Positions 45,437 to 54,292 of a stretch of DNA of 56,318 bases are shown here, one piece after another. Below the pieces are notes generated by a model that worked only from the letters and a program-made list of their open reading frames with translations, was not told the DNA's origin and searched no databases. This DNA comes from Intrasporangium oryzae NRRL B-24470 (GTDB taxonomy: Bacteria > Actinomycetota > Actinomycetes > Actinomycetales > Dermatophilaceae), in NCBI RefSeq assembly GCF_000576595.1, contig NZ_AWSA01000031.1, positions 1 through 56,318 of the forward strand. Reading direction: 5' to 3'. Within the stretch, counting starts at the first letter, position 1. Every line of letters starts with the position of its first letter. Made by a program: the position numbers and the translations under genes.

Positions 45437-47017
45437 GTGGCCCAGGGCCCTGAGCTGCAGGCGAAGGGCGAGCCGGGTCTCGGGGTCGTCGAGGTCGAGG
45501 TCGACGACGTCGCCCAGGCGCTGCATCCGGTAGCGCAGCGTGTTGGGGTGCACGTGCAGCCGTTCGGCGGCCCGCTTCGGGTCGCCGGGGTGGTCGAGCC
45601 ACGCCGCGAGCGTCGCGGCATACGCGCTGCCGTGCTCGCGGTCGTGCGCCTCGAGGTCGCCGACCGGGCCGAGCAGGGGAGCGAGGCGTATGCCGCTGAC
45701 CGCGCGTTCCGTCGTCACCGCGGCCCACGCGTCCTCGATCGTCGTCGCAGGACCGGTCAGGCGTCCGGCCTCCCGGAGGCGCTGCACCTCGAGCGCGTCG
45801 TGGCGGGACTGGGCGAGGGCCGCGGCTCGGTCGACGACGCCACCGGCGCTCACGGCGGCGCCCGGCGTCGTCGTCCGGACGTCCTCGACGATGCCGCGCA
45901 GCCAGTCCCAGCTGCCCGGCGTCAGGTCCCCGGGAGCCTCACGGACGAGCGCGAGGACCTGCCCGTCGAGCCGGGCGACGAGCGGCTGGCGCCAGGCCCC
46001 GCGGCGGGCCGCCGACTCCCACAGGTCGACCTGGCTCTCCGTGTCACCCGGGTGCTCCGCGCCGCCATCCGGGGCGAGACCGAGGACGACCACCCGCCAG
46101 GGCGCCGGGGGCAGCCACGTCTCGGCCTCGACGAGGTTGCCGCTGAGGAGCGTGCGGAGCCGGTCGGCGGACACGCGGCGCGCGAGGTCGGCCTGCGAGC
46201 GCAGCCGCAGCAGGTGAAGGGCGACGACCGAGGCCGTCTGGCCGAGCGAACGGACGACAGCCGTGTCGGGCGGCCCGTCGACGACCGCCCAGATCGAGCC
46301 GAGCCACTCGTTGCCGGCGCGGACCGGGATGACGAGACGCGGCTTGAGGGCGCCGTCGGCGGGCACGTAGAACGGCTCGTTGGACCGGGCGAGGCGGCGG
46401 AAGACCCCGCGGCCGCGCAGGCTCGCGAGGACCGCGTCGGGGACCTTGCGCCCGACGATCGTCGACACGCGGACCGGGTCGGCGACGTCCTGGCGGGACG
46501 AGTAGGCGAGGACGCGTGACTGGGTGTCCTCGATCGTGACCGGCGCATCGACGAGCGCGGCGCAGGCGTCGGCGAGGGCGAAGAGCTCGTCGTGGACCGG
46601 CCCGTCGGAGCGGACCGCCGAACCCGAGGCGGCCCGGTCGAGGACGCCGCGCAGGAGCCAGACGACGTGCGCCCACGAGGCGTGGTCGGCGAGCTCGACG
46701 AGGGTCATCCCGACCCTGCGGGCCGCTGCCCGGACCTCGCGCCGTCGGGCCGTCGAGCGCCGCAGGACGACGCCGCCGCTGCCCGCCGTGACCGCGGCCC
46801 CGAGCAGCTCGACGGCCCGCTCGGGCGACTCGACGCCGACCCCGAGGAGGAGGTCGCCCGCCTGCCCGTAGACCCCGGCCCCGGGCTCGGCGAGGGTGAT
46901 GTCGTCGATCTCCGGGCCGGGCGCGGCGACCGCCACGGTGAGCAGGCCGCCACCGAGGGTCCCGACGAGGTCGGCGAGCGCGAGCCCGCGTGGGGCTGTC
47001 GAGGAGGTGAGCGGCAT
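45434..47017 (-). CDS. PucR family transcriptional regulator
   Basis: A 527-aa regulator: an N-terminal PucR-type sensory region (about 10-120), a GGDEF-like/CdaR middle region and a C-terminal helix-turn-helix (about 470-520, DPKRAAERLHVHPNTLRYRM). Such proteins usually activate nitrogen or purine-catabolic genes in response to small molecules. It diverges from a D-amino-acid-dehydrogenase-like gene with an inverted repeat between, suggesting it controls that gene and itself. ATG 47017 lies within the octamer neighbourhood at 47012. Confidence 0.88.
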   Translation of the reverse strand: MPLTSSTAPRGLALADLVGTLGGGLLTVAVAAPGPEIDDITLAEPGAGVYGQAGDLLLGVGVESPERAVELLGAAVTAGSGGVVLRRSTARRREVRAAARRVGMTLVELADHASWAHVVWLLRGVLDRAASGSAVRSDGPVHDELFALADACAALVDAPVTIEDTQSRVLAYSSRQDVADPVRVSTIVGRKVPDAVLASLRGRGVFRRLARSNEPFYVPADGALKPRLVIPVRAGNEWLGSIWAVVDGPPDTAVVRSLGQTASVVALHLLRLRSQADLARRVSADRLRTLLSGNLVEAETWLPPAPWRVVVLGLAPDGGAEHPGDTESQVDLWESAARRGAWRQPLVARLDGQVLALVREAPGDLTPGSWDWLRGIVEDVRTTTPGAAVSAGGVVDRAAALAQSRHDALEVQRLREAGRLTGPATTIEDAWAAVTTERAVSGIRLAPLLGPVGDLEAHDREHGSAYAATLAAWLDHPGDPKRAAERLHVHPNTLRYRMQRLGDVVDLDLDDPETRLALRLQLRALGH

Positions 47018-47037
47018 ACGACCATGATGCCGGGCGA

Positions 47038-47054
47038 CTGTGCTGCTAGCACAG
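47038..47054. promoter_or_regulatory. Inverted repeat between PucR-like regulator and DadA-like gene
   Basis: CTGTGCT-GCT-AGCACAG, 7-bp perfect arms around 3 bp, 21 bp upstream of the regulator start and 106 bp upstream of the oxidoreductase start. A likely dimer-binding operator for the divergent pair. Confidence 0.6.
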
Positions 47055-47159
47055 CCAGCAGGCGATTCTTTGGCACTTCGTCACGACGGGGTCGGCCGGG
47101 CGATGGCCAACCATGGTGGAAGAGCCCCGCACCGCCGAACGACAAGGAACGTCGAACCC

Positions 47160-48428
47160 ATGGCTGCAGTGACCCCGTCCGGTATCCCCGCCCCCGAGCG
47201 CGTCGCCGTCGTCGGCGCCGGCATGGTCGGCCTCGCCACCGCCTGGTTCCTCCAGGAGCGTGGCGTCGAGGTGACCGTCATCGACCGCGAGGGCGTCGCC
47301 GCCGGCTCCTCGTGGGGCAACGCGGGCTGGCTGACGCCGGGCATCGCGACGCCGCTGCCCGAGCCCGCCGTCCTCAAGTACGGCCTCCGCGCCGTCCTCA
47401 GCCCGAGCTCGCCCGTGTACGTCCCGCCGAGCGCGAACCCGGACTTCCTCAAGTTCGTCACCGGGTTCACCCGCCACAGCACGATGAAGGCGTGGAAGAA
47501 GGCCATGGGCGCCCTCGTCCCGGTCAACGACCTGTCCCTGGCGAGCTTCGACCTGCTCAGGGCGGGTGGCGTCGACGCCGACACGTACGAGGCCAAGTCC
47601 TTCACGGCCGCGTACCGGACCGCCGAGGAGCGCCAGACCCTCCTCGAGGAGATCGAGCACATCCACGCCTCCGGCGGCGACATCACCTTCGACGTCCTCA
47701 CCGGCGACGAGGCCCGCGCCATCGAGCCGGCCCTGTCCGACAACATCGGCGCCGCGATCGTGCTCCACGGCCAGCGCTTCATCAACCCGGGCGCCTACGT
47801 CAACGCCCTCGCCGACTCGGTGATCGCACGCGGCGGCAAGATCGTGTCGGGATCGGCCGTCACCGGCATCGCCGACACCGGCGCGGGCGTCGCCGTGTCG
47901 ACCGACTCCGGCGCCGCCGAGTCCTACGACGCTGTCGTCGTCGCGACGGGCGCCTGGCTCGGGCGGCTCGCCCGCGAGTTCGGTGTCAAGCGCGTCGTCC
48001 AGGCCGGCCGCGGCTACTCCTTCAGCGTCGAGGTCGAGGACCTGCCCAACGGCCCGGTCTACTTCCCGGCCGCCCGCGTCGCCTGCACGCCCGTCGGTGA
48101 CCGCCTCCGCGTCGCCGGGATGATGGAGTTCCGCAAGCCCGAGGCCGCGCTCGACCAGCGCCGCATCAAGGCCATCGTCGAGGCCGCCCGCCCGCTGCTC
48201 AAGGGTGCCGACCTCGACCACCGTCAGGACGAGTGGGTCGGTTCGCGTCCGTGCACCGTCGACGGCCTGCCGCTCATCGGCGCGACGACGAGCTCGCGGG
48301 TCTTCGTCGCCGGCGGCCACGGCATGTGGGGCATCACCCTCGGCCCGGTCACCGGCCGCCTGCTCGCCGAGCAGATCGTCACGGGCACGGCGCCCAAGGA
48401 GCTCAGCCCGTTCGACCCCCTGCGCTGA
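47160..48428 (+). CDS. D-amino-acid dehydrogenase-like FAD oxidoreductase
   Basis: A 422-aa DadA-type flavoenzyme expected to deaminate D-amino acids and feed electrons to the respiratory chain. It has the Rossmann motif VAVVGAGMVGLATAWFL (about 15-31), ASSWGNAGWLTPGIATPLPE-type DadA sequence near 50-65 (here AAGSSWGNAGWLTPG), and the C-terminal FAD loop VFVAGGHGMWGITLGPVTGR. ATG 47160 is preceded by AAGGAA. Probably controlled by the divergent PucR-like regulator. D-alanine is the usual DadA substrate but is not proven here. Confidence 0.87.
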   Translation: MAAVTPSGIPAPERVAVVGAGMVGLATAWFLQERGVEVTVIDREGVAAGSSWGNAGWLTPGIATPLPEPAVLKYGLRAVLSPSSPVYVPPSANPDFLKFVTGFTRHSTMKAWKKAMGALVPVNDLSLASFDLLRAGGVDADTYEAKSFTAAYRTAEERQTLLEEIEHIHASGGDITFDVLTGDEARAIEPALSDNIGAAIVLHGQRFINPGAYVNALADSVIARGGKIVSGSAVTGIADTGAGVAVSTDSGAAESYDAVVVATGAWLGRLAREFGVKRVVQAGRGYSFSVEVEDLPNGPVYFPAARVACTPVGDRLRVAGMMEFRKPEAALDQRRIKAIVEAARPLLKGADLDHRQDEWVGSRPCTVDGLPLIGATTSSRVFVAGGHGMWGITLGPVTGRLLAEQIVTGTAPKELSPFDPLR

Positions 48429-48450
48429 CCACCGGGCTCGCCGAGCCTGT

Positions 48451-48493
48451 CGACAACGGCCACCCGACCCTTCGCGTCGGGTGGCCGTTGTCG
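48451..48493 (+). terminator. Intrinsic terminator after DadA-like gene
   Basis: A perfect 18-bp stem (48451-48468 with 48476-48493) with a 7-nt loop, 22 bp past the stop. The 52-bp tandem repeats begin at its right edge. Confidence 0.88.
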
Positions 48494-48615
48494 CAACAAG
48501 TCCGCCCGGGCGGAGGTCCGGTGGTCGGACCGGGCCTGGGGACCGCAGCAAGTCCGCCGGGGCGGAGGTCCGGTGGTCGGACGGGGCCTGGGGACCGCAA
48601 CACGTCCGCCCGGGC
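48493..48615. repeat. 52-bp tandem repeat, about 2.3 copies
   Basis: Units start at 48493, 48545 and 48597 (period 52). The first two differ at only a few bases and the third is truncated after about 19 bases. Each full unit contains a GGTCCG-GTGGT-CGGACC hairpin. No coding function seen. Confidence 0.85.
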
Positions 48616-48674
48616 TGAGAAGGGGCGGTGTCGGGGAGCCGGCCCAGCGGCATACGGACTCGTGGTGGTGATCG

Positions 48675-50441
48675 TCAGGCTGGGGTGAGGACGACGAGGC
48701 TGTAGGGGCCGACGGAGACGGTGCCCTGGGCCGGCTGGTCGCCGAGCGGCTCGTCGACCGCCTCGACGTCGGCGCTCGGGTGGTCGCCGAAGAGGGCACT
48801 GTAGGTCCCCGCGTCGGAGTTGAAGCGCAGCCGCCAGTCCCCGGCTGCGGGTATGCCGGTCGTCACCTCGCGGGGCTCGGCGCTCGCGTTGACGACGACG
48901 ACCGCGACGGCCTCCTCGTTCCAGCGCGACCAGGCGAGGGTCTTTGCCTCGTCGTCGAGGTGCAGGACCGTGCAGCCGTGGCCGGTCAGCCCCGCCGAGT
49001 CGCCACCGAGGTTGCGGCGCAGGAGGATGAGGTCGCGGGTCAGGCGGACGATGTCGCGGAAGGCCTCGGCGCGTTCCCAGTCGAGCGGGACGGTGTCGCG
49101 GAACCACTCGTCCTCGAGGAACTCCTGACCCTGGAAGAGCATCGGGATGCCGGGAGCGGTGAGCGCGATCGCCATGCCGAGCGTGGCCCGCTTCTGGGCG
49201 TGCCACCCCGACGGGTCGTCGCCGTCGATCTCGTGGGGCACGCGGAGCTTGCCGTTGGCGACCTCGTCGTGGCTCTCGGTGTAGACGATCCGCGAGAGCG
49301 GGTCCTCGTGCCCGACGAGCGCCTCCGCGAGGGCGCCCATCGAGCGCTCCCCGTCGTCGACCGCCGAGAGCATGTCGCGGATCGACCGGACGAAGCCGCT
49401 GTCCCACTGGGCGTCGAACCCGGCGCCGCCGTCCTCTGCGGTCGTGATCGCCGGGTCGCCCTGAAGGTCCTCGGCGATGAGGATCGTTCCCGGATGACGC
49501 TCGTGGATCGTGCTCGTCAGCGAGCGCATCAGCTCCCAGCCCTCGGGCAGGTCGGTGCCGGGCCCGTCGATGGTGCGGATGTAGAGCGTCGCGTCGAAGC
49601 GCAGCCCGTCGACGTGGAACTCTTCGACCCACATGAGCGCGTTGTCGTGGATGTACTCGCGGACCTCGGGCCGGCCGTAGTCGGGACGGGTGTCGCCCCA
49701 GGGCGTCGACGCGCGGTCGTCGTTGTAGAAGTAGATCCCGCCCTTGTCGTTCTCGCTCCATCCGTCGAACTGCCACAGGGCGAGGTCGCTCGGGCCGAAG
49801 TGGTTGTAGACCACGTCGACGATGACGGCGATGCCGCTCTTGTGCGCCTCACGGACAAAGGTCTTGAGCAGGTCGGGCCCGCCGTAGCCGCTCTCCACGG
49901 CGAACGGGTCGGCAGGGTTGTACCCCCACGAGTAGTCACCGGCGAACTCGGCCACCGGCATGAGCTCGACCGCGTTGATGCCGAGCTCGCGCAGGTAGCC
50001 GAGCTTGCCCAACAGGCCTCCGAGGTGGCCGCGGTCGCCGTTCTCGGAGACGAACGAGCCGATGTGGGTCTCGTAGATGACGAGCTCGTGGTGCGGCGGG
50101 AGGACGAAGGCGTCGCCGTGCCAGTCGAAGGCCCCGCGGTCGTAGACGATGCCGTTGCCGACCGAGTTGGTCACGGCGCGCGCCCGTGGGTCGATCCGGT
50201 GGAGGTGGGTGTCGCCGTTGCGGATGAGGAACTGGTACTCGTCGCCGTGCCGCACCCCCTCGACGTCGGCGTACCAGTGCCCACCGTCCTCGCGGACCAT
50301 CGGATGGCGGTCGCCCGACCAGCCGTTGAAGCCGCCGATCACGGCGACGCCGTCGGCATGGGGTGCCCAGACGCGGAACGCTGTCCCGCCCTCGTGGGGG
50401 ATGGCCCCGAGGCCGGGGCGATGGTGCACGTGCTCTGACAT
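48675..50441 (-). CDS. GH13 family alpha-glucan-acting enzyme (branching enzyme-like)
   Basis: A 588-aa protein with an N-terminal CBM48-like beta domain (GTAFRVWAPHADGVAVIGGF, about 20-40) and a GH13 TIM barrel. The catalytic triad is D283 (DGLRFDAT), E324 (LIAEDLQG) and D392 (ESHDEV). The overall look is of a short 1,4-alpha-glucan branching enzyme or a related trehalose/maltooligosyl hydrolase; the length fits small actinobacterial GlgB-like proteins. No signal peptide, so intracellular glycogen metabolism is likely. ATG 50441. Product specificity cannot be fixed by sequence alone. Confidence 0.87.
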   Translation of the reverse strand: MSEHVHHRPGLGAIPHEGGTAFRVWAPHADGVAVIGGFNGWSGDRHPMVREDGGHWYADVEGVRHGDEYQFLIRNGDTHLHRIDPRARAVTNSVGNGIVYDRGAFDWHGDAFVLPPHHELVIYETHIGSFVSENGDRGHLGGLLGKLGYLRELGINAVELMPVAEFAGDYSWGYNPADPFAVESGYGGPDLLKTFVREAHKSGIAVIVDVVYNHFGPSDLALWQFDGWSENDKGGIYFYNDDRASTPWGDTRPDYGRPEVREYIHDNALMWVEEFHVDGLRFDATLYIRTIDGPGTDLPEGWELMRSLTSTIHERHPGTILIAEDLQGDPAITTAEDGGAGFDAQWDSGFVRSIRDMLSAVDDGERSMGALAEALVGHEDPLSRIVYTESHDEVANGKLRVPHEIDGDDPSGWHAQKRATLGMAIALTAPGIPMLFQGQEFLEDEWFRDTVPLDWERAEAFRDIVRLTRDLILLRRNLGGDSAGLTGHGCTVLHLDDEAKTLAWSRWNEEAVAVVVVNASAEPREVTTGIPAAGDWRLRFNSDAGTYSALFGDHPSADVEAVDEPLGDQPAQGTVSVGPYSLVVLTPA

Positions 50442-50451
50442 GAGGGCTCCG

Positions 50452-50516
50452 GCCGGTCCGGGATCAGGTGGTGGAACCCGAGCCTAGTGAGGCCCGGCGT
50501 GTTCTCCCGGACCGGC
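50452..50516 (-). terminator. Hairpin between the DUF1906-type gene and GH13 gene
   Basis: An 11-bp perfect stem (50452-50462 with 50506-50516) around 43 bp. On the minus strand it follows the DUF1906-type gene and overlaps the leader of the GH13 gene. The loop carries TAGGCT (minus), a possible -10 for the GH13 gene. Confidence 0.5.
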
Positions 50517-50530
50517 CTGCCCTCGTCTCG

Positions 50531-53500
50531 TCAGTGGAGGTAGCCCTCGACATCCCCGAGGACCTGGACCGTGCCCGAGGAGTGGTTGACGATCGTGATC
50601 GTGCCGTTGCTCGCCAACCGGGTGACGACGAGGACGGAGACCGTCCGCCCGGTGCTGAAGCTCGGGGCGGGAGTTCCTGCCGTCGAGGCCGAGCCGATGC
50701 TGAGGTAGCCCGACGCCTGGGAACCGGTGGCGGTGAGGTTGAACTCGGCCGCTGTGGCTCCGGAGGGGACGGGCGAACCGGTGACGCCGGCCACCTTCAC
50801 GGTCAGTGAGGCGCCGGCCGCGAGCGCCACCTTGACCGGGTTGGTCGTCGTGCCGTAGCGGGTGTCGAGCAGGCGCGCCGGGGCTGGCGTGACCCACTGG
50901 TTCGTGGTGCCGCTCGCGAGATAGCCCTCGAGGTCGGCGAGGACGTGGACCGTGCCGTTCGAGTGGTTGACGATCGTCATCGTGCCGTTGCTTGCAAGGC
51001 GGGTGATGACGAGGTCCCCGATCGTCTGCCCGCCGGCGAAGTCGACACTCGCGCAGCCTCCGGTCGACGTGGAGTTGGCGGTGAGGTACCCGGACGCCTG
51101 GGCGCCGGTGACCGTGAGGTTGACTGCCACGGCAGTGGCCCCGGCGGGCACCGGGGAGCCGTTGACGCCCGCCACCTTCACGACGAGGGCCGCGCCGGGC
51201 GCGAGCGCGGTCTTGACCGGGTTGCTCGTGGTGCCGTAGCGGGTGTCGAGCAGGCGAACCGGGGTGGGGGACACCCAGTGGTTCGTGGTGCCGCTCGAGA
51301 TGAGGTAGCCCTCGACGTCAGCAAGGACCTGGACGGTGCCCGTCGAGTGGTTGACGATCGTCATGGTGCCGTTGCTCGCGAGGCGCGTGACGACGAGGTC
51401 TGCGACGGTCTTCCCCGCCGTGAAGTCGGCCGTGGCGCTGCCCCCGGCGGCCGTGGAGTTGGCCGTGAGGAAACCCGACGTCTGGGAAGACGTCGCGGTG
51501 AGGTTGATCGCCGCGGCGATGGCGCCGGACGGCACGGGAGAGCCGGTCACGCCGGCCACCTTGACGGTGAGCGAGGCTCCTGCCGCGAGCGCGGTCTTCA
51601 CCGGGTTGGTCGCGGTGCCGAAGCGGGTGTCCAGCAGGCGCACCGGTGCCACGGGGACGAAGTGGCCGTGCGGCAGCGGGGTGACCGCAGCTGAGGGCGC
51701 CGAGGCCGGCCCCGTGCCGACGTCGTTCGTCGCCTTCACCGTGAACGTGTAGGCGGTCCCGTCGGTCAGGCCGGTGACGGTCGCCGACGTCGCCGTTCCC
51801 GCGACCGTGGCCGTCGCCCCGCCCGGAGACGCCGTGACCGTGTACCCCGTGATGGCGCTGCCGTTGTCGGAGGGCGCGGTCCACCGGATCGTCGCCTTCG
51901 CGTCCCAGGGGATCGCCGACACCGCCGTCGGCGCGGACGGAACCGTGGCAACGAGCTTGAACGACATCGCGTCCGCGCCGACCTCGGCGGTCGAGGGGCT
52001 CGGGCCGTTGTCGGCCAGGTGAACCGTGATCTGGCTGCCGGGGCGGGCGATGTAGCTGCCCAGCCCGTAGTACCCGCTGATGGCCGACTGGTCGACGGTC
52101 TTGACGACCGACCCGTTCGCGTCCTTGATCGTGTACGGGACCGTCGCCGTGGCCCGCGTGCTCGGGATGTACGCGCTGAGGGCGTACTTGCCCTGGGGCA
52201 GCTGGGGGTACCAGGTCGCTCCGTTGGACTCCGTGCTGCCGTTGGCGTACGTCGCGTAGGCGCGTCCCTGAAGGCCCTGGGGCGGGTTGGGGTTCCAGTA
52301 GGCCATCTTCCCGGTGAAGACGAAGGACCCGCTGCCCGGTCCGAAGACGTTGGTGCCGTAGTCGACGGGCACAGGCGCACCCGCCACCTGCCCGCCGAGC
52401 CAGTTGGCGTCGATGTTGATGCTCACCCCGCCCCAGGTCTCGGTGAGGGTGTCGTACTGATGCAGCCGCCGACCCGTCGACCAGTACGCGTCCGTGAACG
52501 CCGGGTACGAGGCGGAGTCCGACAGCGTCTGGAGGCTGTTCCAGTGCGCGAACCACACGTCGTCCGGAGCGACGAAGCCGCTCGTTCCGGCGGTGATGGC
52601 GTTGGACATGTCGACCATGAGCGAGCCGCTGCTCCCGTAGGTGCCGGAGAGGTAGCCGAGCGCACGTAGCTCGCTGGTCCACGCGGACAGGTACGTGAGG
52701 ACCGTCTGCGTGCACGAGGTGTTGGTGTTGTCGTAGTCCTCCATGTCGTAGTAGATCGGGGTGCCTGAGCCGAGCCCGAAGTACTGGGCCCGGCTCACGG
52801 CGTCGTCGGCGCTCGACTTGCCCTGCGCCGCAGCGGTGCTCGGGTCGATGACCGAGAGGCCGGTCTGGTTGACGCACGGCGCCTGGATGCCGACGTAGAT
52901 CGGGATGAGGCCCCATCCCATCGAGGACATCTGGCTCACCCACGTGGAGCTGAGGTTGCCGTCGCCGCAGGCCCGCATCGAGCCGCCGATGTAGATGCCG
53001 GCGGCGCGGTAGGGCGACGACGAGTACCACGACTGCATCGTCGAGCTGGACGGCGCGGCGCAGCTGTCGAAGCCCATGCCGGTGAACGTCCTCGCGCCGC
53101 TTGCGGTGGTGGTCAAGGGGGCCCGCGTCACGCCACGGCTCACGCCCAGGGGCGCGGCCGTCGCTCGCGGGTCAGTGGCCGAGCCCGTGGTCGAGCCCGT
53201 GGTCGAGCCCGTGGTCGAGCCCGTGGCCGACCCGGTCGCCGGCGCGGGGGACTGCGACGTGGCTGTCCTCGCTGAGGCGAGGACGGTGTCCACGGCGGCC
53301 TCGTCGGCGCCCCAGGCGGCGTCCGCCTCGACGTCAGGACCGGTGAACCACACCTGCTTCGTGCGACCGACGGGGTTCTTCCCGCTCCGGGCCGCGAGTC
53401 GGCCGACCGTGGTCGGCCGGGACGTCGTCGACTCCAGGCGCCGGGCCGACGCGGGTCGGAGCAGGATGCTCTCGGCGCGACCCACGAGGTGGGCCGGGCA

Positions 53501-53848
53501 GTCCTGCTGGGCCCCGGGCTCACCGAGGTAGACGGCCTTGACGTCGAGCCGGACGCACCGGGTGGGGTCGGCCGCCAGGTCGACGACCTGCCAGTCACTC
53601 GGCACGAGGAGGCTGACTCCTCGGTAGCTGACGCGCCGGCGTCCAGCCGACGGGGCCGTCGCCGAGGCGCCTGTCGAAACCGCCGTCGGAGCCCCCGCCG
53701 AAGCCGCGGCCGAGGCGGTGGTGGCCCGTGGTGGGCTGCTGGAGGGTGTGGCCGCGCCGGAGGCGAGGGCCGGTGCGGGCCCTCCTCCACCGAGCAGCAA
53801 CCCCGTCGCACTGAACAGGAGCAGGAACCGTCGCCACGGTGCGGGCAT
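50531..53848 (-). CDS. Secreted multidomain protein with DUF1906 (glycoside hydrolase-like) and repeats
   Basis: A 1105-aa exported protein. In order: signal peptide (about 1-30); an Ala/Ser/Thr linker; a domain at about 70-195 that I do not recognise; a TTGS tetrapeptide linker (about 205-225); a DUF1906/Rv2525c-like glycoside-hydrolase-like TIM barrel (about 250-490, GFDSCAAPSSSTMQSW to WGGVSINIDANW); a golvesin-like beta domain (about 500-640); a fibronectin type III domain (about 650-735); and three tandem repeats of about 122 residues, each with RLLDTRYG and a final D-EGYL. This suggests a cell-wall-associated protein. No activity is established for DUF1906 proteins. ATG 53848 follows AGAGG. 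Confidence 0.85.
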   Translation of the reverse strand: MPAPWRRFLLLFSATGLLLGGGGPAPALASGAATPSSSPPRATTASAAASAGAPTAVSTGASATAPSAGRRRVSYRGVSLLVPSDWQVVDLAADPTRCVRLDVKAVYLGEPGAQQDCPAHLVGRAESILLRPASARRLESTTSRPTTVGRLAARSGKNPVGRTKQVWFTGPDVEADAAWGADEAAVDTVLASARTATSQSPAPATGSATGSTTGSTTGSTTGSATDPRATAAPLGVSRGVTRAPLTTTASGARTFTGMGFDSCAAPSSSTMQSWYSSSPYRAAGIYIGGSMRACGDGNLSSTWVSQMSSMGWGLIPIYVGIQAPCVNQTGLSVIDPSTAAAQGKSSADDAVSRAQYFGLGSGTPIYYDMEDYDNTNTSCTQTVLTYLSAWTSELRALGYLSGTYGSSGSLMVDMSNAITAGTSGFVAPDDVWFAHWNSLQTLSDSASYPAFTDAYWSTGRRLHQYDTLTETWGGVSINIDANWLGGQVAGAPVPVDYGTNVFGPGSGSFVFTGKMAYWNPNPPQGLQGRAYATYANGSTESNGATWYPQLPQGKYALSAYIPSTRATATVPYTIKDANGSVVKTVDQSAISGYYGLGSYIARPGSQITVHLADNGPSPSTAEVGADAMSFKLVATVPSAPTAVSAIPWDAKATIRWTAPSDNGSAITGYTVTASPGGATATVAGTATSATVTGLTDGTAYTFTVKATNDVGTGPASAPSAAVTPLPHGHFVPVAPVRLLDTRFGTATNPVKTALAAGASLTVKVAGVTGSPVPSGAIAAAINLTATSSQTSGFLTANSTAAGGSATADFTAGKTVADLVVTRLASNGTMTIVNHSTGTVQVLADVEGYLISSGTTNHWVSPTPVRLLDTRYGTTSNPVKTALAPGAALVVKVAGVNGSPVPAGATAVAVNLTVTGAQASGYLTANSTSTGGCASVDFAGGQTIGDLVITRLASNGTMTIVNHSNGTVHVLADLEGYLASGTTNQWVTPAPARLLDTRYGTTTNPVKVALAAGASLTVKVAGVTGSPVPSGATAAEFNLTATGSQASGYLSIGSASTAGTPAPSFSTGRTVSVLVVTRLASNGTITIVNHSSGTVQVLGDVEGYLH
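53181..53228. repeat. 12-bp tandem repeat encoding a TTGS linker
   Basis: Four consecutive copies of GAGCCCGTGGTC (the last with one substitution) within the secreted DUF1906-type gene. In-frame length change by slippage would alter the linker without breaking the protein. Confidence 0.85.
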
Positions 53849-54000
53849 GTCACGAACCTCTTTGCATCAGCCACGGTTCCGGCCGGCCCCCTGTCGGCCG
53901 GTAACGGACTCTCGTGACACAGGGCACCCAGTGGGGCCCCAGTGACCCAAGAGGCTACCGTGGCAGGAGGGGCACGAGGAGGCGAGGGGGGCCCGAGGGC

Positions 54001-54261
54001 TCACCACCCGGCGAGGTTTCGGATCGTTTGTACCGTATCGATCTCGGAGACCGGTTTGTCGTCGCGGTAGCGCAGCACCCGCGCGAAGCGGAGCGCCATG
54101 CCCCCCGGATACCGGCTCGAGCGCTGCACGCCGTCGAACGCGACCTCGACGACCTGCTCGGGGCGGAGGTGGACGACCCAGTTGCCGTGGTCGGTCGCGA
54201 GCTGCTGGAACCGCTCGGTCTGCCACGCGAGCATCTCGTCGGTCATCCCCTTGAACGTCTT
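54001..54261 (-). pseudogene. ligB: ATP-dependent DNA ligase (LigB-like), 3' remnant
   Basis: The last roughly 87 codons of an ATP-dependent DNA ligase. [38 protein letters not shown] and [20 protein letters not shown] are the typical oligonucleotide-binding C-terminus of actinobacterial LigB-type ligases. The catalytic nucleotidyltransferase domain is missing. Similarity stops at about 54261, where a serine-integrase element begins, so the element has probably inserted in the gene. The rest should lie beyond the other end of the element. Function of the ligase is presumably lost unless excision restores it. Confidence 0.82.
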
Positions 54262-54292
54262 GCGCGGCGCCGCGTGACATATGCTTGGCCTC
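54255..54292. mobile_element. Probable attL junction of the integrated element
   Basis: The host ligase reading frame stops being family-like at about 54261, and the integrase starts at 54293. The crossover core must lie in or near this stretch. Exact core bases cannot be set without the unoccupied ligase gene or attR. Confidence 0.6.
54280..54285 (+). promoter_or_regulatory. Leaderless -10 box of the integrase gene
   Basis: TATGCT, then 7 nt, then ATG 54293. It favours ATG 54293 over the in-frame ATG 54281, and places the promoter at the attachment junction. Confidence 0.6.
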
